64,000 nt of DNA from Epiperipatus broadwayi. Taxonomy: Eukaryota > Onychophora > Udeonychophora > Euonychophora > Peripatidae. Positions 1-9,980 of the stretch are shown here, one piece after another; position 1 is the stretch's first letter, and every line of letters starts with the position of its first letter. Under the pieces are notes generated by a model. It did no database searches and was not told where the DNA came from. It was given only the letters and a program-made list of their open reading frames with translations. Location of the stretch: NCBI GenBank assembly GCA_028023455.1, contig JAQFVV010000003.1:3179934-3243933 (forward strand). Direction: 5' to 3'. The position numbers and the translations under genes were made by a program.

Positions 1-1100
1 AATAAAACTATTTTTGAAAAATATAATGATAAGAAAATAGGTAAAGAGAAAGAAAATGGCAATATTTAAAAATATTACAATTGGAATTTTAAATATGTAG
101 AGAGAAAAGTAAAATGAGAAATTAAAAGAATTTACAAAAATATTAAGTAAAGAAAATAGATGTAATAGAAATAGTAGAAACACGTGAAAAAATGAATAAA
201 CACTAGTTTTGGAAGACTTTCTATTTAACAAAACAACCGAATTGAAAATAGAAGAGGAAGTTGGTTTTATTATCAGTAAATAATAATATAATAAGCTGCA
301 AAGAATTTTAGATTAAATGATCTTCCTGGATATGACAATAGATGGAATATAGGAATGGTTTGTATGGCCCAGACAAAAAAAAGAAAACAATATTACAAAT
401 GAAAATAGTTATAGATATATGGAAATAATTATTAAAATTTTTAGAAAACAAGTCTGTATAACAAAATTAGAAAATTTTAATGGGAAAATGGAAAAAATTG
501 ATATTAAAAAAATTTAAATGGAAGACTCAAAATTATTTGTGAAAATACTCATTTATTAAAACAACATGATGAGGATTTTCCACAGGTAAAGAAATGATCA
601 GAAATATACTAGCAATTATGCATTAGTAAACAAAAAAATAACTGAGCGAATACAAAGATTTAAAATTGTTGACGAAAAGAACAAAGCAAGTCCAATTAGT
701 CATAAACTTTTTTATTAATAGAAATTAAGAATAAACAGATACAAAATAAAATAGGTGTAAATAAATCAAAAATTGTAGATGGAATATAAATAATGTTTTT
801 TAAAAAGAAAACAATTATTAGTAGTATATTAGATTATAAATATTAAGATATTAAAGTTAGGTAAATTATTAAAAAATATTTATTGAAATATGAAAATATA
901 CTTTAGTACTAAAGGAAAGGTATGGTGGGAGATAGGAAGTATAATAAGATAATTAAAAAAACAGGTGAAAATATCATAGATAAAAAGTGAGAAAACTTTA
1001 CTTAGAAAAGAAAGGCAGCAAAAGTAGAATTGAATGAATAAGAAAGAATTTAAATAAAAAAAACAAATTGAAGATATAAGTAATATATTTAAATAAATAT
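1..1100. other. AT-rich DNA, nothing recognised
   Basis: Very A-rich on the plus strand and full of stops. The purine bias looks like an old A-rich retroelement body, but no motif could be read with confidence. The only open frames are low-complexity. Confidence 0.5.
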
Positions 1101-1129
1101 TTTGATAATGTATTAAGTACATAATCAGA

Positions 1130-1490
1130 TCTGATGAAAAAATTAAATTAGTAGATAAAGAGAATCAATAATTTTTAACTAAAAGAGAAGTAAAAAGAAT
1201 TAACAAAAATTAAATTTCATATGAGAAACTAAAAACTAATTAATAATTGTAATTTTAAAGAAAGAGTTAATATAAGCATTAAAAAAGTAAACATGGAAAA
1301 AATCTAACAATTTAAATAAATTTAAGTGAAATAATTGTAAGATTAAGACAAAAGTCTTAACAATATTACTGAATTGTTTTAACATGATTGTAAATAAAGG
1401 GAAATAATCCAAAGGATTAGAAGATTACAAGATTCAAATTAACAAATGAAAAGTTTAGAGATTTAGGTGATTATAGACTGATAATAATAT
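1130..1490 (+). pseudogene. possible decayed LINE reverse transcriptase fragment
   Basis: Broken translation in the plus strand gives a Lys-rich segment followed, near 1400-1480, by words resembling the LINE palm-entry consensus (a D-P-K-D-W-K-like stretch, then LGDYRLI, where functional elements usually have a G-N-Y-R-P-I motif). Several stops interrupt it. It ends abruptly near 1490, where a SINE 3' fragment begins. The match rests on short words only, so this is a weak call; it could also be random A-rich sequence. Confidence 0.25.
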
Positions 1491-1530
1491 GTTGGATTAT
1501 TTCCACCATCTATTATTAAGTGTTAAATGT
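1490..1530 (-). repeat. 3' tail fragment of SINE family 2
   Basis: About 40 bases read on the minus strand match the 3' tail of the tRNA-derived SINE also seen near 49390-49440, 49560-49600 and 51640-51680. The shared core is GATGGAAATAGTCCAA-like. Confidence 0.5.
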
Positions 1531-2110
1531 CTACTAATCTCTGTTATCTATTAACCTGCATGTTATTATCAACAATTGTTTGCATTTGGAAAAGAAAAGT
1601 TTTAAAAAAATTTCTGGACATTCAACATATCATGATAGATGATGGAAATAATCAGCATTTTATCGCATCTAAAATACCATCACTACAAACTTTCATAAAA
1701 AAACTAAGTACTCAGTATGGATCTGATGCTATGTTAAATTTTACACATAAAAAATTACATCTAAAACTAGCCAAAGTAGAAAATCATTTAACATTCCTAT
1801 GTAAATGTAAATCTGAAAGGATTATTTCTAAGGATTTGCAATTTAACTTCCAATTCACTCCAAGATAGCTGAGAAGATTATTCAGAGAGCAAATGAGGCC
1901 ATATTAAAAAAAGAGAATAAATGCTTATCAAATCTAGCATTCCATTAGAAATGTAGAATGCTTTTAAGAAATAAACTTACTGATGAAATCTTCATTAAGA
2001 GTTTGTCAAGTGGTGAGAAAGATCATATTTTCCAAATTACATGGAAAAATAAAAGAATATGAGTATTAAATTTTGTAAAAATTAAAAGATAGTCATATTA
2101 AATAAATTAG
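1527..2110 (+). pseudogene. probable Penelope-like element N-terminal region, broken
   Basis: An open stretch of 113 codons (1527-1868) followed, after a stop, by further related sequence to about 2110. Near its end it reads K-V-E-N-H-L-T-F-L-C-K-C-K, then ISKDLQ. This resembles the N-terminal part of PLE proteins, where a conserved H-x-x-F-L-x-x-C and an I-P-K-G-L-like motif precede the reverse transcriptase. Downstream words (KKRINAYQ-like) fit a following basic helix. No RT catalytic motif is present, so only the N-terminal part survives. The first codons may belong to the adjoining SINE tail. The call rests on family resemblance recalled from PLE proteins, without a search; an unrelated decayed ORF is possible. 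Confidence 0.4.
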
Positions 2111-2261
2111 AAAATGAGAATAAACAGAAAATGAGAAAATGCTACATAGAAGAATTGGTTAAAATTTAGTAATAAAATTAAACATACTTTAAAATGATAA
2201 AAAAAAATTGTAATTATAAATTTATTTAAACGCACATTGATTACGTAAGTAATATTTACTA

Positions 2262-2613
2262 AGGCTTTAACCTCAAGAATATGCATGTAAAAATACGAAA
2301 TTAGGGACCTCTACAGGTCTTACAACTTTAAATTATTGTAATAGATTTCTAACTATAAGATCTTTCCATTGACTCGTAAATCAAAAGATTTCATGAGTAT
2401 TAATGTGTAATAACAAATGTGGACTTAATCAGTGAATTATTGAATAGCTTTACGCTCTTAGATCTAACCGCTTCAGCTTCACCTATTTAAATAGAAAGTA
2501 GATTGAAGTAAAGAGGGTTCCCCTCTTTTCTTCCAAAGTGTAAGCTTGTGGTTAAGACCTGTAGAAGTCTCTAATATTGCATTTTTACACGCATATTCTT
2601 GAGGTTAAACCCT
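2262..2613. mobile_element. 352-bp MITE with 62-bp terminal inverted repeats and TA target site
   Basis: The two ends are inverted repeats of about 62 bp: 2262-2323 begins AGGCTTTAACCTCAAG and the complement of 2552-2613 begins AGGGTTTAACCTCAAG, with further matches through CTACAGGTCTTA. Each end is flanked by TA (2260-2261 and 2614-2615). TA duplication plus long inverted repeats and no coding capacity is the form expected of a non-autonomous Tc1/mariner-type element. The interior contains nothing recognisable. Confidence 0.75.
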
Positions 2614-2714
2614 TATACTATTCCCACTCGTGGAATTGATGCCATATACTATAAGTAAAAATTATTGGTGCTAGAAGCAAAATAAGCTAAGATATTTCTT
2701 TTTTTATATTAAAA

Positions 2715-3030
2715 AAAAAACCCTGAAAATAATCTAATATGTTTGAAAACATGAAAATAATATAATTTATTTAGAAAACAAACCTGAAAATAATATATTT
2801 AGTAAACAAATAATGATTGAAAACAAATATTTTTAGTAAGTACCATCAATTTAAACATTCCAGAAGAAATTTAATGAGCGCTAATTTCTTATATAATGTT
2901 TGCATTCATTACAATGATAGAAAATATTTGTTTTTCAGTCATTGTTTGTTACTAAATATATTATTTTCAGGTTTGTTTTCTAAATAAATTATATAATTTT
3001 TATGTTTCAAACATATATTATTTTTACTTT
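2715..3030. repeat. palindromic AT-rich foldback repeat
   Basis: Two arms of about 105 bp (2729-2836 and 2918-3024) are near-perfect inverted copies around an 80-bp spacer. Both contain AAACAAACCTGAAAATAAT (or its complement) and matching neighbours. No coding capacity. Probably a foldback-type MITE; no target duplication was resolved in the A/T-rich flanks. Confidence 0.65.
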
Positions 3031-3299
3031 TTTTTCTTTTTTTGGTTTTCCTTTCACTTAAGTCATTTGCTGTCATTGCCAATAAAAATTTTCACCAATT
3101 GTTTTTTCCAAAAAACATCAATTTGCTTATTCCTAATAATTTACTAAGTGAATGGTAACTGCATCAATAAACAGGACATGCATGCAACCAGCACAAAATT
3201 ATTAATAACTTTTCATTAAAAAAAATCCACAAAAAATGGGGAAATATGCACTTATGAGAAATATGTGAATAGCAAATACAGTTTATAAAATGAAATGTG

Positions 3300-3640
3300 T
3301 TCGTCAACATTTAAGAACAGTTTTCATCACTCTATTCTAGAGCCATCTATGATAAGCTTGAGCAATCAATAAATATTAATATTATCAAATCCTTATTTAA
3401 CACTACCCTATTCACATCACACTTCCACCTGACAGGATTTATACCCAGACTTCCCGATGCCAATATACTTCTTATACATCAGCTTGAAAGAAAAAAAAGA
3501 TAAAAGGAGCTATGAATAAAATGTGCATTTGGTCAAGGAGAAATTTGCAAGCCAGAAACTAAACTGGAAATGTGGATAGGATAGCACTGAATGTGGATTT
3601 AGCAATCCAAATAAATAGTATCCATGGATTATTCATGCTT
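3300..3640 (+). repeat. decayed family B hammerhead repeat fragment
   Basis: Near 3545-3600 the plus strand reads GCAAGCCAGAAACTAAACTGG followed by sequence related to the family B unit (GTGGATAGGATAGCACTG). This aligns with the 3' half of the family B hammerhead unit, but the CUGAUGA half is gone, so it cannot be an active ribozyme. The left part (3330-3345, TCATCACTCTATTCT) recurs near 19712. Confidence 0.45.
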
Positions 3641-4109
3641 TTGATAAATGGATTTGGTAGTAGAGTTGTAAGAATTGTTCCTAACAATAAATGTAAGCAG
3701 TGACTATGTGATATTTTTTAGTCTTATCATCATCATTTCATATGAGTAGCACCAAGAACAAAATTTAAAATGTTTTGAAGATTACATATGGATGAAAAGA
3801 GAATTTCTAAAATAATAATTTGAATAATTGGGAAGTATTGTGAGGCAAATTCATTATAACATGTATTAAACATGCAAAAGAAATGAATATATCTCAATGT
3901 ATCTATGAAAAAACTGAGATGTTTCGTTCTAATAAAAAATATTAGACATACAATGTGATTGCGGTTGGGATAGACAGATAAAAAGTTTAGTAAGTACAAT
4001 GAAGGAGGGTCATAAAAATTAAAATAATATGGTAAAAAAATTAATATAATTTGGAAAACAAACTCATTAGTGAATCTGAAGATATTTATGATAACAATCA
4101 AAGAAGTAA
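3641..4109. other. no feature seen
   Basis: AT-rich sequence. A 138-codon minus-strand open frame (3733-4149) is low in complexity, runs into the neighbouring SINE and shows no family motif. Confidence 0.5.
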
Positions 4110-4206
4110 ATTTTTTTTTTCTTGTGTCATAGCATCGGCCAGGAAGCAACTGCTAACCTGGGACAACTGCTTGTAAGGCAGCTGTGCTGACCACTCAACC
4201 ACCAAC
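4110..4206 (-). mobile_element. tRNA-derived SINE, family 1 (older copy)
   Basis: Read on the minus strand, this starts GTTGGTGGTTGAGTGGTCAG and ends GCCGATGCTATGACAC plus an A-rich tail (the T run at 4111-4120). It aligns along its length with the family 1 SINE at 52999-53103, including the A-box region and the GCCGATGC end, but has many substitutions; its B box is degraded. No clean target duplication was found, which fits an older insertion. Confidence 0.75.
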
Positions 4207-4660
4207 ATAAATTATTATTTGAGGCAGTAAGTATAGAGACAAAGAAACATACTAAAGAAATGAGAAATAATTTTAAATTTGTGATATATATTTATATGGG
4301 CATGAGACAGAAAACGCTGAACATGGTAAATGTAGCAGTCTCAATAAAAATAGAAGAGAATGACTCAACTGTGAGAGATATATATAATAAGGAATTGGTG
4401 ATATGCTTTTAAGATTGGTGAGAAATATAAAAAAAAATTAGGAAGAAAACAGCAAAAAGAAGGGGTTCTTGTTTTTTTTATTTCAAGTAACCAGCCCACA
4501 GCCAACTCACGTAACCATCCAATATCATGTGGTAAAGGAAGAAACAAGCGTGAAATCCACTCAAACCCTCATAATTTGGCATTGAAAAGCCTGATGAATA
4601 TTATCTTTTTCTTCACAATTCCTCTGTGAGGAGCTGTTGCCCTAGAGAGAGCCGTTTAAA

Positions 4661-4783
4661 GGCAGCCCTATTTAACCATTATAGATATATAGAGATGTAA
4701 ATATATATATGATGCGTGTATGGCAGCCCTATTTAACCATTATAGATATATAGAGATGTAAATATATATATATGATGCGTGTA
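4661..4783. repeat. two-copy tandem repeat, 61-bp period
   Basis: GGCAGCCCTATTTAACCATT starts at 4661 and again at 4722. The two copies are almost identical, differing by two bases in a TA run. This is a recent local duplication containing a short TA microsatellite and the word GATGCGTGTA. Confidence 0.85.
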
Positions 4784-4789
4784 AGTATT

Positions 4790-5400
4790 TTTTTCTCTCT
4801 TGATATTTTATAAACTTTCTTTTTAAATTTTATAAAGAAATTTTAAAATTAATTATACGGGTATTTTTTAATAGCAGACTTCTATAGCATTTGATGCGCA
4901 TAATCTTTACATATAAAATATACTTTAAAAAATGATTATATTATTAAATATTTTCAATTACTTACTTTATTAAATTCCATAAATTTAGTAAAAATATTGG
5001 ACATTTTAAAAATAATTACTATATGCTGAAATATAATAACAAAATCTAATGAAAAGACGTCAGTAAACTCTATCGTTCAACTTCATTAAAATAAATAGAA
5101 TAAGAAAAATATAAGGCAGGCTACTTAATAAAGCCATAAAATGTTCCATTAAGCTAATAACATTAGGCTACATCAAATAAATCAATTATAGCTTAACTAA
5201 GCAAATTTTACTACTGTGCTTTGAAAGTTGCTACGATCTCAAGATAATAACTGATTTATTTTAAAAAATTATAAAACTATTTCTTCAAAAGATATATAAG
5301 ACTCCATCTGAAAAAAAAAAATGATTATTTTTAAAAAAGTGTCATAATACAGCTAGCTAATCACCCCATCTACTTATGAATTAAACCACTAAACATCACA
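4790..5400. other. no feature seen
   Basis: AT-rich, non-coding in all frames, with no inverted or tandem structure noticed. Confidence 0.5.
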
Positions 5401-5441
5401 TGATCACCATTTCTTATGATTGTTCAAGCTGTTAAAACAGG

Positions 5442-5499
5442 CAAAACTCTCCATACAGTAGTGTCACTCAGAGCAAGCACTGCTGTATGGAGAGTTTTG
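5442..5499. repeat. short hairpin made of family B unit ends
   Basis: A 22-bp arm (5442-5463, beginning CAAAACTCTCCATACAG) is repeated inverted at 5478-5499 around a 14-bp loop, with one mismatch. The arm is the same word found at one edge of every family B hammerhead unit (5653, 6113, 7063, 48122). It looks like an inverted pair of units that has lost everything between the ends. Confidence 0.75.
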
Positions 5500-5747
5500 T
5501 CTACTTATGAATATGATCAAATGAATATATCATTAATTACAGCAAATAAAAATAATTGAATGAATTTATTGCTAGAAATTAAGATGTTAAACTATTAAGC
5601 ATCACATGATCACCATCTCTTATACTAGCACCTAATTGTTTATAAACAAGGCAAAACTCTCCATATAGTAGTGTGACCCTGTGCCAACCAGAGTAATCAA
5701 TAGATGCCAGAAGGCTTGTGCATAAAATCCCTATATAATGCCTACTT

Positions 5748-5806
5748 ATCCAATATCCCCAGACTAGTTTCTGGCTTGTGGCCTTCATCAGTGAGAAGCC
5801 TTGGAT
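5748..5806 (-). ncRNA. type I hammerhead ribozyme motif, family B, intact core
   Basis: On the minus strand: outer stem I ATCCAA (5806-5801) pairs with TTGGAT (5753-5748); inner stem I UUCUCA pairs with UGGGGA; the core is CUGAUGA (5791-5785); stem II is GGC-CACAA-GCC, flanked by an A-A mismatch; then GAAA, the self-complementary stem III ACUAGU, and C before the predicted cut. All invariant positions are present. The two-part stem I with an internal loop facing loop II is the normal layout of natural type I hammerheads. Stem III would be too short within one molecule but can form between two. Confidence 0.7.
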
Positions 5807-6194
5807 CTGAGAGCACTGCACCTAGATCTTAGGATCTAATGCAACCCTCCAATAACCACCTTTTATCTCTACTTAACTATAAAACTATGAGAATGAAATT
5901 GAAAACACAAAAATATTTTCAATCTAAGTTCAATAACTTATATAGTCATATGGGTCTGAACTCAGTTCAGCACCCATACATTTTGGTGTCTGGCTCTGTA
6001 ACAACCATAACCACCACTATCCTATTAGGCAGGATTGGTGTTAAAACCATTAAACATCACATGATCACCATCTCTTATACTAGCACATAATTGTTTATAA
6101 ACAAGGCAAAACTCTCCATACAGTAGTATCACCCTGTGCTAACCAGAGTAATCAATCGATGCCAGAAGGCTTGTGCATAAAATCCTATCTAATG

Positions 6195-6280
6195 CCTACT
6201 CATCCAATATGCCCAGACTAGTTTCTGGCTTGTGGCCTTTGTCAGTGAGGAGCTTTGGATCTGAGAGCACTGCACCTAGA
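6195..6280 (-). ncRNA. hammerhead motif, family B, core broken (G8 to A)
   Basis: Same layout as 5748-5806, with stems I, II and the ACUAGU stem III kept, but the first core strand reads CUGACAA instead of CUGANGA. G8 is an active-site base, so this copy should be inactive. Confidence 0.65.
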
Positions 6281-6374
6281 TCTTAGGATCTAATGCAACC
6301 CTCCAGAAACCACCTTTTATCTCTACTTAACTACAAAACTATGAGAATGAAATTCTCATAGGTGCAGTGCTCTC

Positions 6375-6450
6375 AGATCCAAAGCTCCTCAATGACAAAG
6401 CCCACAAGCCAGAAACTAGTCTGGGAATATTGGACAAGTAGGCATTAGAT
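6375..6450 (+). ncRNA. hammerhead motif, family B, inverted copy, core broken
   Basis: Plus-strand copy in the inverted unit. The core reads AUGACAA, losing C3 and G8, while GCCAGAAACTAGTCTGGG is kept. Inactive by sequence. Confidence 0.6.
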
Positions 6451-6545
6451 AGGAATTTTATGCACAAGCCTTATGGCATCCATTGATTACTCTGGTTGGC
6501 ACAGGGGGCACTACTGTATGGAGAGTTTTGCCTTGTTTATAAATT

Positions 6546-6985
6546 AAGATGTTTGAGTGCTAAAAGTGATAGAAATAGACTGTGACCTATGGACCTTGAG
6601 TTTGAGGGTCAGCCACTGTATCATAATTGCATCAAATCATGCAAGGAATTTGAGAATATAACAAGGGTACAATTTTTGGCAATATATTTATGACATTTTC
6701 ACCTCATGAAACAAAGACATTAACAATTGCTATTTCTCAAAAAGAAAATGAATAGAGGGCCTCAAGGCATGATGTGGAATTTGAATCTTGAGTCAACTTT
6801 GAATTTTTTCAAGACCCAAGTAGACTTAAGATGGTTAGTTTACTTTGCAACAACCTTAACATAAATTTGGAATTAAAATAGAAATATAAGAAACTAATTG
6901 TAGAATTTTCAAAATGTAAAGCAAAACTTAATATTTTACATATTGTTTCTTACTTTCATTAATAAAATAATTCTTTTGTTTATTA
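6546..6985. other. no feature seen
   Basis: Mixed sequence without open frames or repeats that I could recognise. Confidence 0.5.
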
Positions 6986-6989
6986 ATAT

Positions 6990-7290
6990 TAATATAAAAC
7001 TACTAATCATCACATGATCATTATTCTTTATGCTTACATAAGCTGTTTAACACAGTGGCAAAACTCTCCATACAGTACCACCACCCAGTGCAAGCCAGAA
7101 TAATCAATGGATGCAGGAAGATTTGTAAACAAAATCCCTATCTAGTGCCTACTCAACCAATATCCCCAGACTAGTTTCTAGCTTGTAGCTTTTATCAGTG
7201 AGGACCTTTGATCCTAGAGCACTGCACCTAGGATCTAATGCAACCCTCATTGATTGCTCTGGCTTGCACTGAGTGGTGCTACAGTATAAA
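6990..7290 (-). repeat. family B hammerhead unit, diverged, with inverted end
   Basis: Carries the unit edge ATCACATGATC near 7010, the CAAAACTCTCCATACAG word near 7063 and the hammerhead region at 7160-7215 (minus). The core is CUGAUAA (G8 to A), followed by stem II AGC-UACAA-GCU, GAAA and ACUAGU. The last 60 bases (7230-7290) fold back on the unit start (TTGATTGCTCTGGCTTGCACT), so the copy ends in an inverted stub. Confidence 0.65.
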
Positions 7291-7464
7291 GAGTTATGTG
7301 TTAATATTAATATACTACTTTTTTTATTCCTACTATCCTAACACTGATAATTTTTTGATAGTATTTTTATAGCTCAGATTCAGTTTGTCTTATAATTCTA
7401 GAATTTTTATCTAAGTTTTAAATTATATCCTTTTTTCCATTTATTTTTGCAATTATTTTTTATT

Positions 7465-7505
7465 ATATTTCTTACAGTTTTGACTATCTAGAAGTCTTCT
7501 TCAGA
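7465..7505 (-). ncRNA. possible decayed hammerhead of a different family
   Basis: The minus strand reads CUGAAGA, then a stem II candidate GACU-UCUAGAU-AGUC, then AAAAC where GAAAC is expected. Position 7 may be any base, so the first half is acceptable, but the G12 replacement and the lack of a convincing stem I make it at best a relic. Confidence 0.35.
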
Positions 7506-7729
7506 ACTTAAGCATCCCTTTATATAGGAAAAACAATTAAAATTCTAATTTTTTTCTTAATTAATAGAATATGTAAATACTAAAAAAAGAATATTAAGTA
7601 ATCATAATTATAAGAAAAAAAACAATAATAAAAGTTGTAGTATGAAAATTTTTAAAAATGTGAAAAGAGTGAATATTTAATAGAATTTATCAGAATTGAA
7701 AAATTGAAAATATATTGAGGATTAGAAGA

Positions 7730-9960
7730 TTTTTTTTTTTTTTTAGTAAAATAATTCTAGTTTAAATTTTATAACAGTGTATTGTTACTAGTTTAAAAAT
7801 ATATTTATTGACATTATAAAATTGTACAGATGCATAATAAATACACTTTGTTAATGTTGGCTCATCCATTGCTGGCGTTGGTCTGGAAATAGTATGCCAG
7901 AGCCATTCTCCGCACTAGCAGATTATAATATGAGCAAATATATACTATTTTGTTGGTATTGCCCACCCCTACTAGCGCAGAGAATGGCCCAATAATGCTA
8001 ACTTATCAGATGGGATACATGTAGTGTGAAATCAATGCCCCTCTAGTAGAATCCGACATGTTGCAATACAGACTACTTCTTCTACAATACACTACAATGT
8101 GGATATATCAGGTCCAAAATTCATGTAGAATCTGTGAGCCATACTAGTAGGCTCCATGTATTATTAAACAGAAATCTAGAGGATAGTATCTTATCCTTGT
8201 CTTGAAGAGCTTTGAGCTTATCGCAAAATATAGCATTGGGATCCGGTGTTGGTTGTGTGAACTTTGTCCTGCACCTTGTGTACCAAAAAGCATATGTCAG
8301 GAAAATAGATAACCTAATTACTGTAAAGTCTCCAGAGAAGAGACAACCCCTGATGTCCAGGATTTTATCCACTGCTATAATGCAGTGTTGAGAGATAACT
8401 CTTCGAATACTGTTATAGCCTGGACATATATTTAACAGATGATTAAAGGACTCCTCTCCTCTAGAACAGGCATGACAAATAGGGTCTATTTTATTTAGAA
8501 ACCACTTGTAGTATAAGAATGTATTAGTTGGCATGGAATCCATATTCACCTTGATCAGATAATACAAAAGTTTGGGCTCCAGTAGCAGATATTTAAATAT
8601 TGAGGTGATTTTATGATTGCTGCACCCTAGATGAGCATAAATAACTGTATTAACAGGATTCAGCAGGCAATGTGCCTGCCAGATGTTGATTTTATTATTA
8701 AACTCTGTTGTTGAGTGCCCGATGTATAGAAATTGTTGTTTAATAATGGTGTCAAGCCATGTGTGTTTACTGGGGGGAAGTCTGTCAGTAGGTATTACAG
8801 TCTCTATAATATTTGATAGAGGGTATTTTTTCCCCAGGTTTACTAAAAGTGAATGCCCTTTTTGGAAATTGATTGTCTGTATTGAATGGAGACCCATACC
8901 GTTCTGTCTCCTGTGAAACTGAAGTCTGCGGATGCTAAGTGCAGTGGTCCGACCTCTCCATAAGAGCTGACCACAGAGCCTCTGAATCTGTAAGCTGAAT
9001 GATTTGGTAAAAATAAGAGCAATCTTCCCTTGCAGGGACAGGTATGTCCTTGTCAGCAACTGAACCACCTTAGTAGCATTGCTTATGATGGTTTTTTGTA
9101 GGCAGACAGACATAGCAGTCTGTGACTTGAAGATAGGAAACCCCAGAAAACACTGAGGTTCTGCTAAAAAATTGGATAGTATTTTCCTACCAGTGTTGAT
9201 GCACCAGGATGATGACTTGTGAGGATTGATGGATAATTTATAATCTTTAGTATAATTGGTAATTATGGAATAAAATGTCTTCAGATATTTACGGGATGGA
9301 AGAATCACAAGTATGTCATCCATGTATGCAAAAACCTTGATGTTTTTCTTAAGCCGGGGCACATATACACCTGGAAGCTGATCTAGCTCTTTAATCAGAG
9401 GGTCGATGTACTTTATGAACAATAGACCACTCAACGGTGAACCTTGTGGTATGGATCTTGAAGGGCTAAATCCATCTGAGTAATGTCCATTTATGGAAAT
9501 ATGAATATGCCTATTATTCAGGAGATTGTCCAATATCTGAATTATCTGTTTTGATATGTCCAACTGAGATAGCAATTCAAGAAGAATGTTGACATCTACT
9601 ATATCAAAAGCATTGGACCCATCCAGCTGGACTGCCACAGGCCGGGATTTTCTGTTAGATCTAATGTGATCAAGCAGAATTTTCACTTCACCAATTGCAG
9701 TCAGTGCCGATGATCCCTTCCTTGCATATTGAGAGGCCGATATATCCTGTAGAATGGCATTCTGAATTTTTTCTTTTATTATACCCTCCATGACTTTGAA
9801 CAAAATTGGCGTCATCGATATTGGCCTGATACTGCTAAGAGAGGTAGGATCCCGGTTCTTTTTAATGAATGGAACCATGGCGATTGGATATAGGTTAGAA
9901 ATTACTCTCCTTTCAATGGCGAGGTAGGTTAACATGTTTAATATAATCCTCGCAGTAAAA
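7730..9960 (-). mobile_element. 5'-truncated LINE with 3' UTR and poly(A)
   Basis: Minus-strand element. It comprises a reverse transcriptase frame ending at 8121, about 375 bases of 3' UTR, and a candidate poly(A) tail seen as 15 T at 7730-7744. The 5' edge is placed near 9960, where RT-like sequence stops and plain A/T-rich sequence begins. No target duplication could be confirmed at the edges, so both limits are approximate; the tail could instead be a chance T run. Confidence 0.65.
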
Positions 9961-9980
9961 AAAATTAAGTGAGTGAACAA
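8121..9980 (-). CDS. LINE reverse transcriptase ORF2 fragment, uninterrupted 619 codons
   Basis: Encodes the RT part of a non-LTR retrotransposon, which copies its own RNA into DNA at the target site. Visible motifs in order: fingers (about residues 33-70, with IRPISM), palm motif A VQLDGSNAFD (catalytic D120), motif B IPQGSPLSG (179 on), motif C AYMDDILVI (D221, D222), thumb, then a late C-x2-C-x8-H-x4-C putative zinc motif at C502, C505, H514 and C519, common in LINE C-termini. There is no endonuclease domain, so the 5' part is missing. The first codons probably come from flanking DNA; the true element seems to enter at about residue 11. The frame has no stops across the RT and C-terminal region, which suggests a fairly young but dead-on-arrival copy. 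The clade is not certain; the C-terminal style fits L1/Tx1-like rather than RTE. Confidence 0.8.
   Translation of the reverse strand: MFTHLIFFTARIILNMLTYLAIERRVISNLYPIAMVPFIKKNRDPTSLSSIRPISMTPILFKVMEGIIKEKIQNAILQDISASQYARKGSSALTAIGEVKILLDHIRSNRKSRPVAVQLDGSNAFDIVDVNILLELLSQLDISKQIIQILDNLLNNRHIHISINGHYSDGFSPSRSIPQGSPLSGLLFIKYIDPLIKELDQLPGVYVPRLKKNIKVFAYMDDILVILPSRKYLKTFYSIITNYTKDYKLSINPHKSSSWCINTGRKILSNFLAEPQCFLGFPIFKSQTAMSVCLQKTIISNATKVVQLLTRTYLSLQGKIALIFTKSFSLQIQRLCGQLLWRGRTTALSIRRLQFHRRQNGMGLHSIQTINFQKGHSLLVNLGKKYPLSNIIETVIPTDRLPPSKHTWLDTIIKQQFLYIGHSTTEFNNKINIWQAHCLLNPVNTVIYAHLGCSNHKITSIFKYLLLEPKLLYYLIKVNMDSMPTNTFLYYKWFLNKIDPICHACSRGEESFNHLLNICPGYNSIRRVISQHCIIAVDKILDIRGCLFSGDFTVIRLSIFLTYAFWYTRCRTKFTQPTPDPNAIFCDKLKALQDKDKILSSRFLFNNTWSLLVWLTDST

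Larger units (their letters stand above)
5592..6545 (-). repeat. family B hammerhead array: two direct units and one inverted unit
   Basis: Unit 1 begins near 5592 (AGCATCACATGATCACCAT) and unit 2 near 6050 with almost the same word, giving a period of about 458 bp. Unit 2 breaks off near 6350 and is followed by an inverted partial copy to 6545. The junction lies in the small palindrome GAGAATGAAATTCTC. Each unit carries a hammerhead-like motif; only that of unit 1 has an intact core. The same direct / truncated / inverted plan occurs at 48113-48985 and 61187-61808. The units have no credible coding capacity; open frames inside them are shadows of repeat sequence. They are likely terminal repeats of a Penelope-like element or a derived non-autonomous element. 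Confidence 0.8.

Noticed and set aside
3733-4149. 138-codon minus-strand open frame
   Set aside because: Phe/Ile/Leu/Asn-rich low-complexity product that runs into the family 1 SINE; no family motif.
5839-6090. 83-codon open frame
   Set aside because: Lies inside the family B repeat unit; the matching unit at 48.3 kb is not open in the same way.
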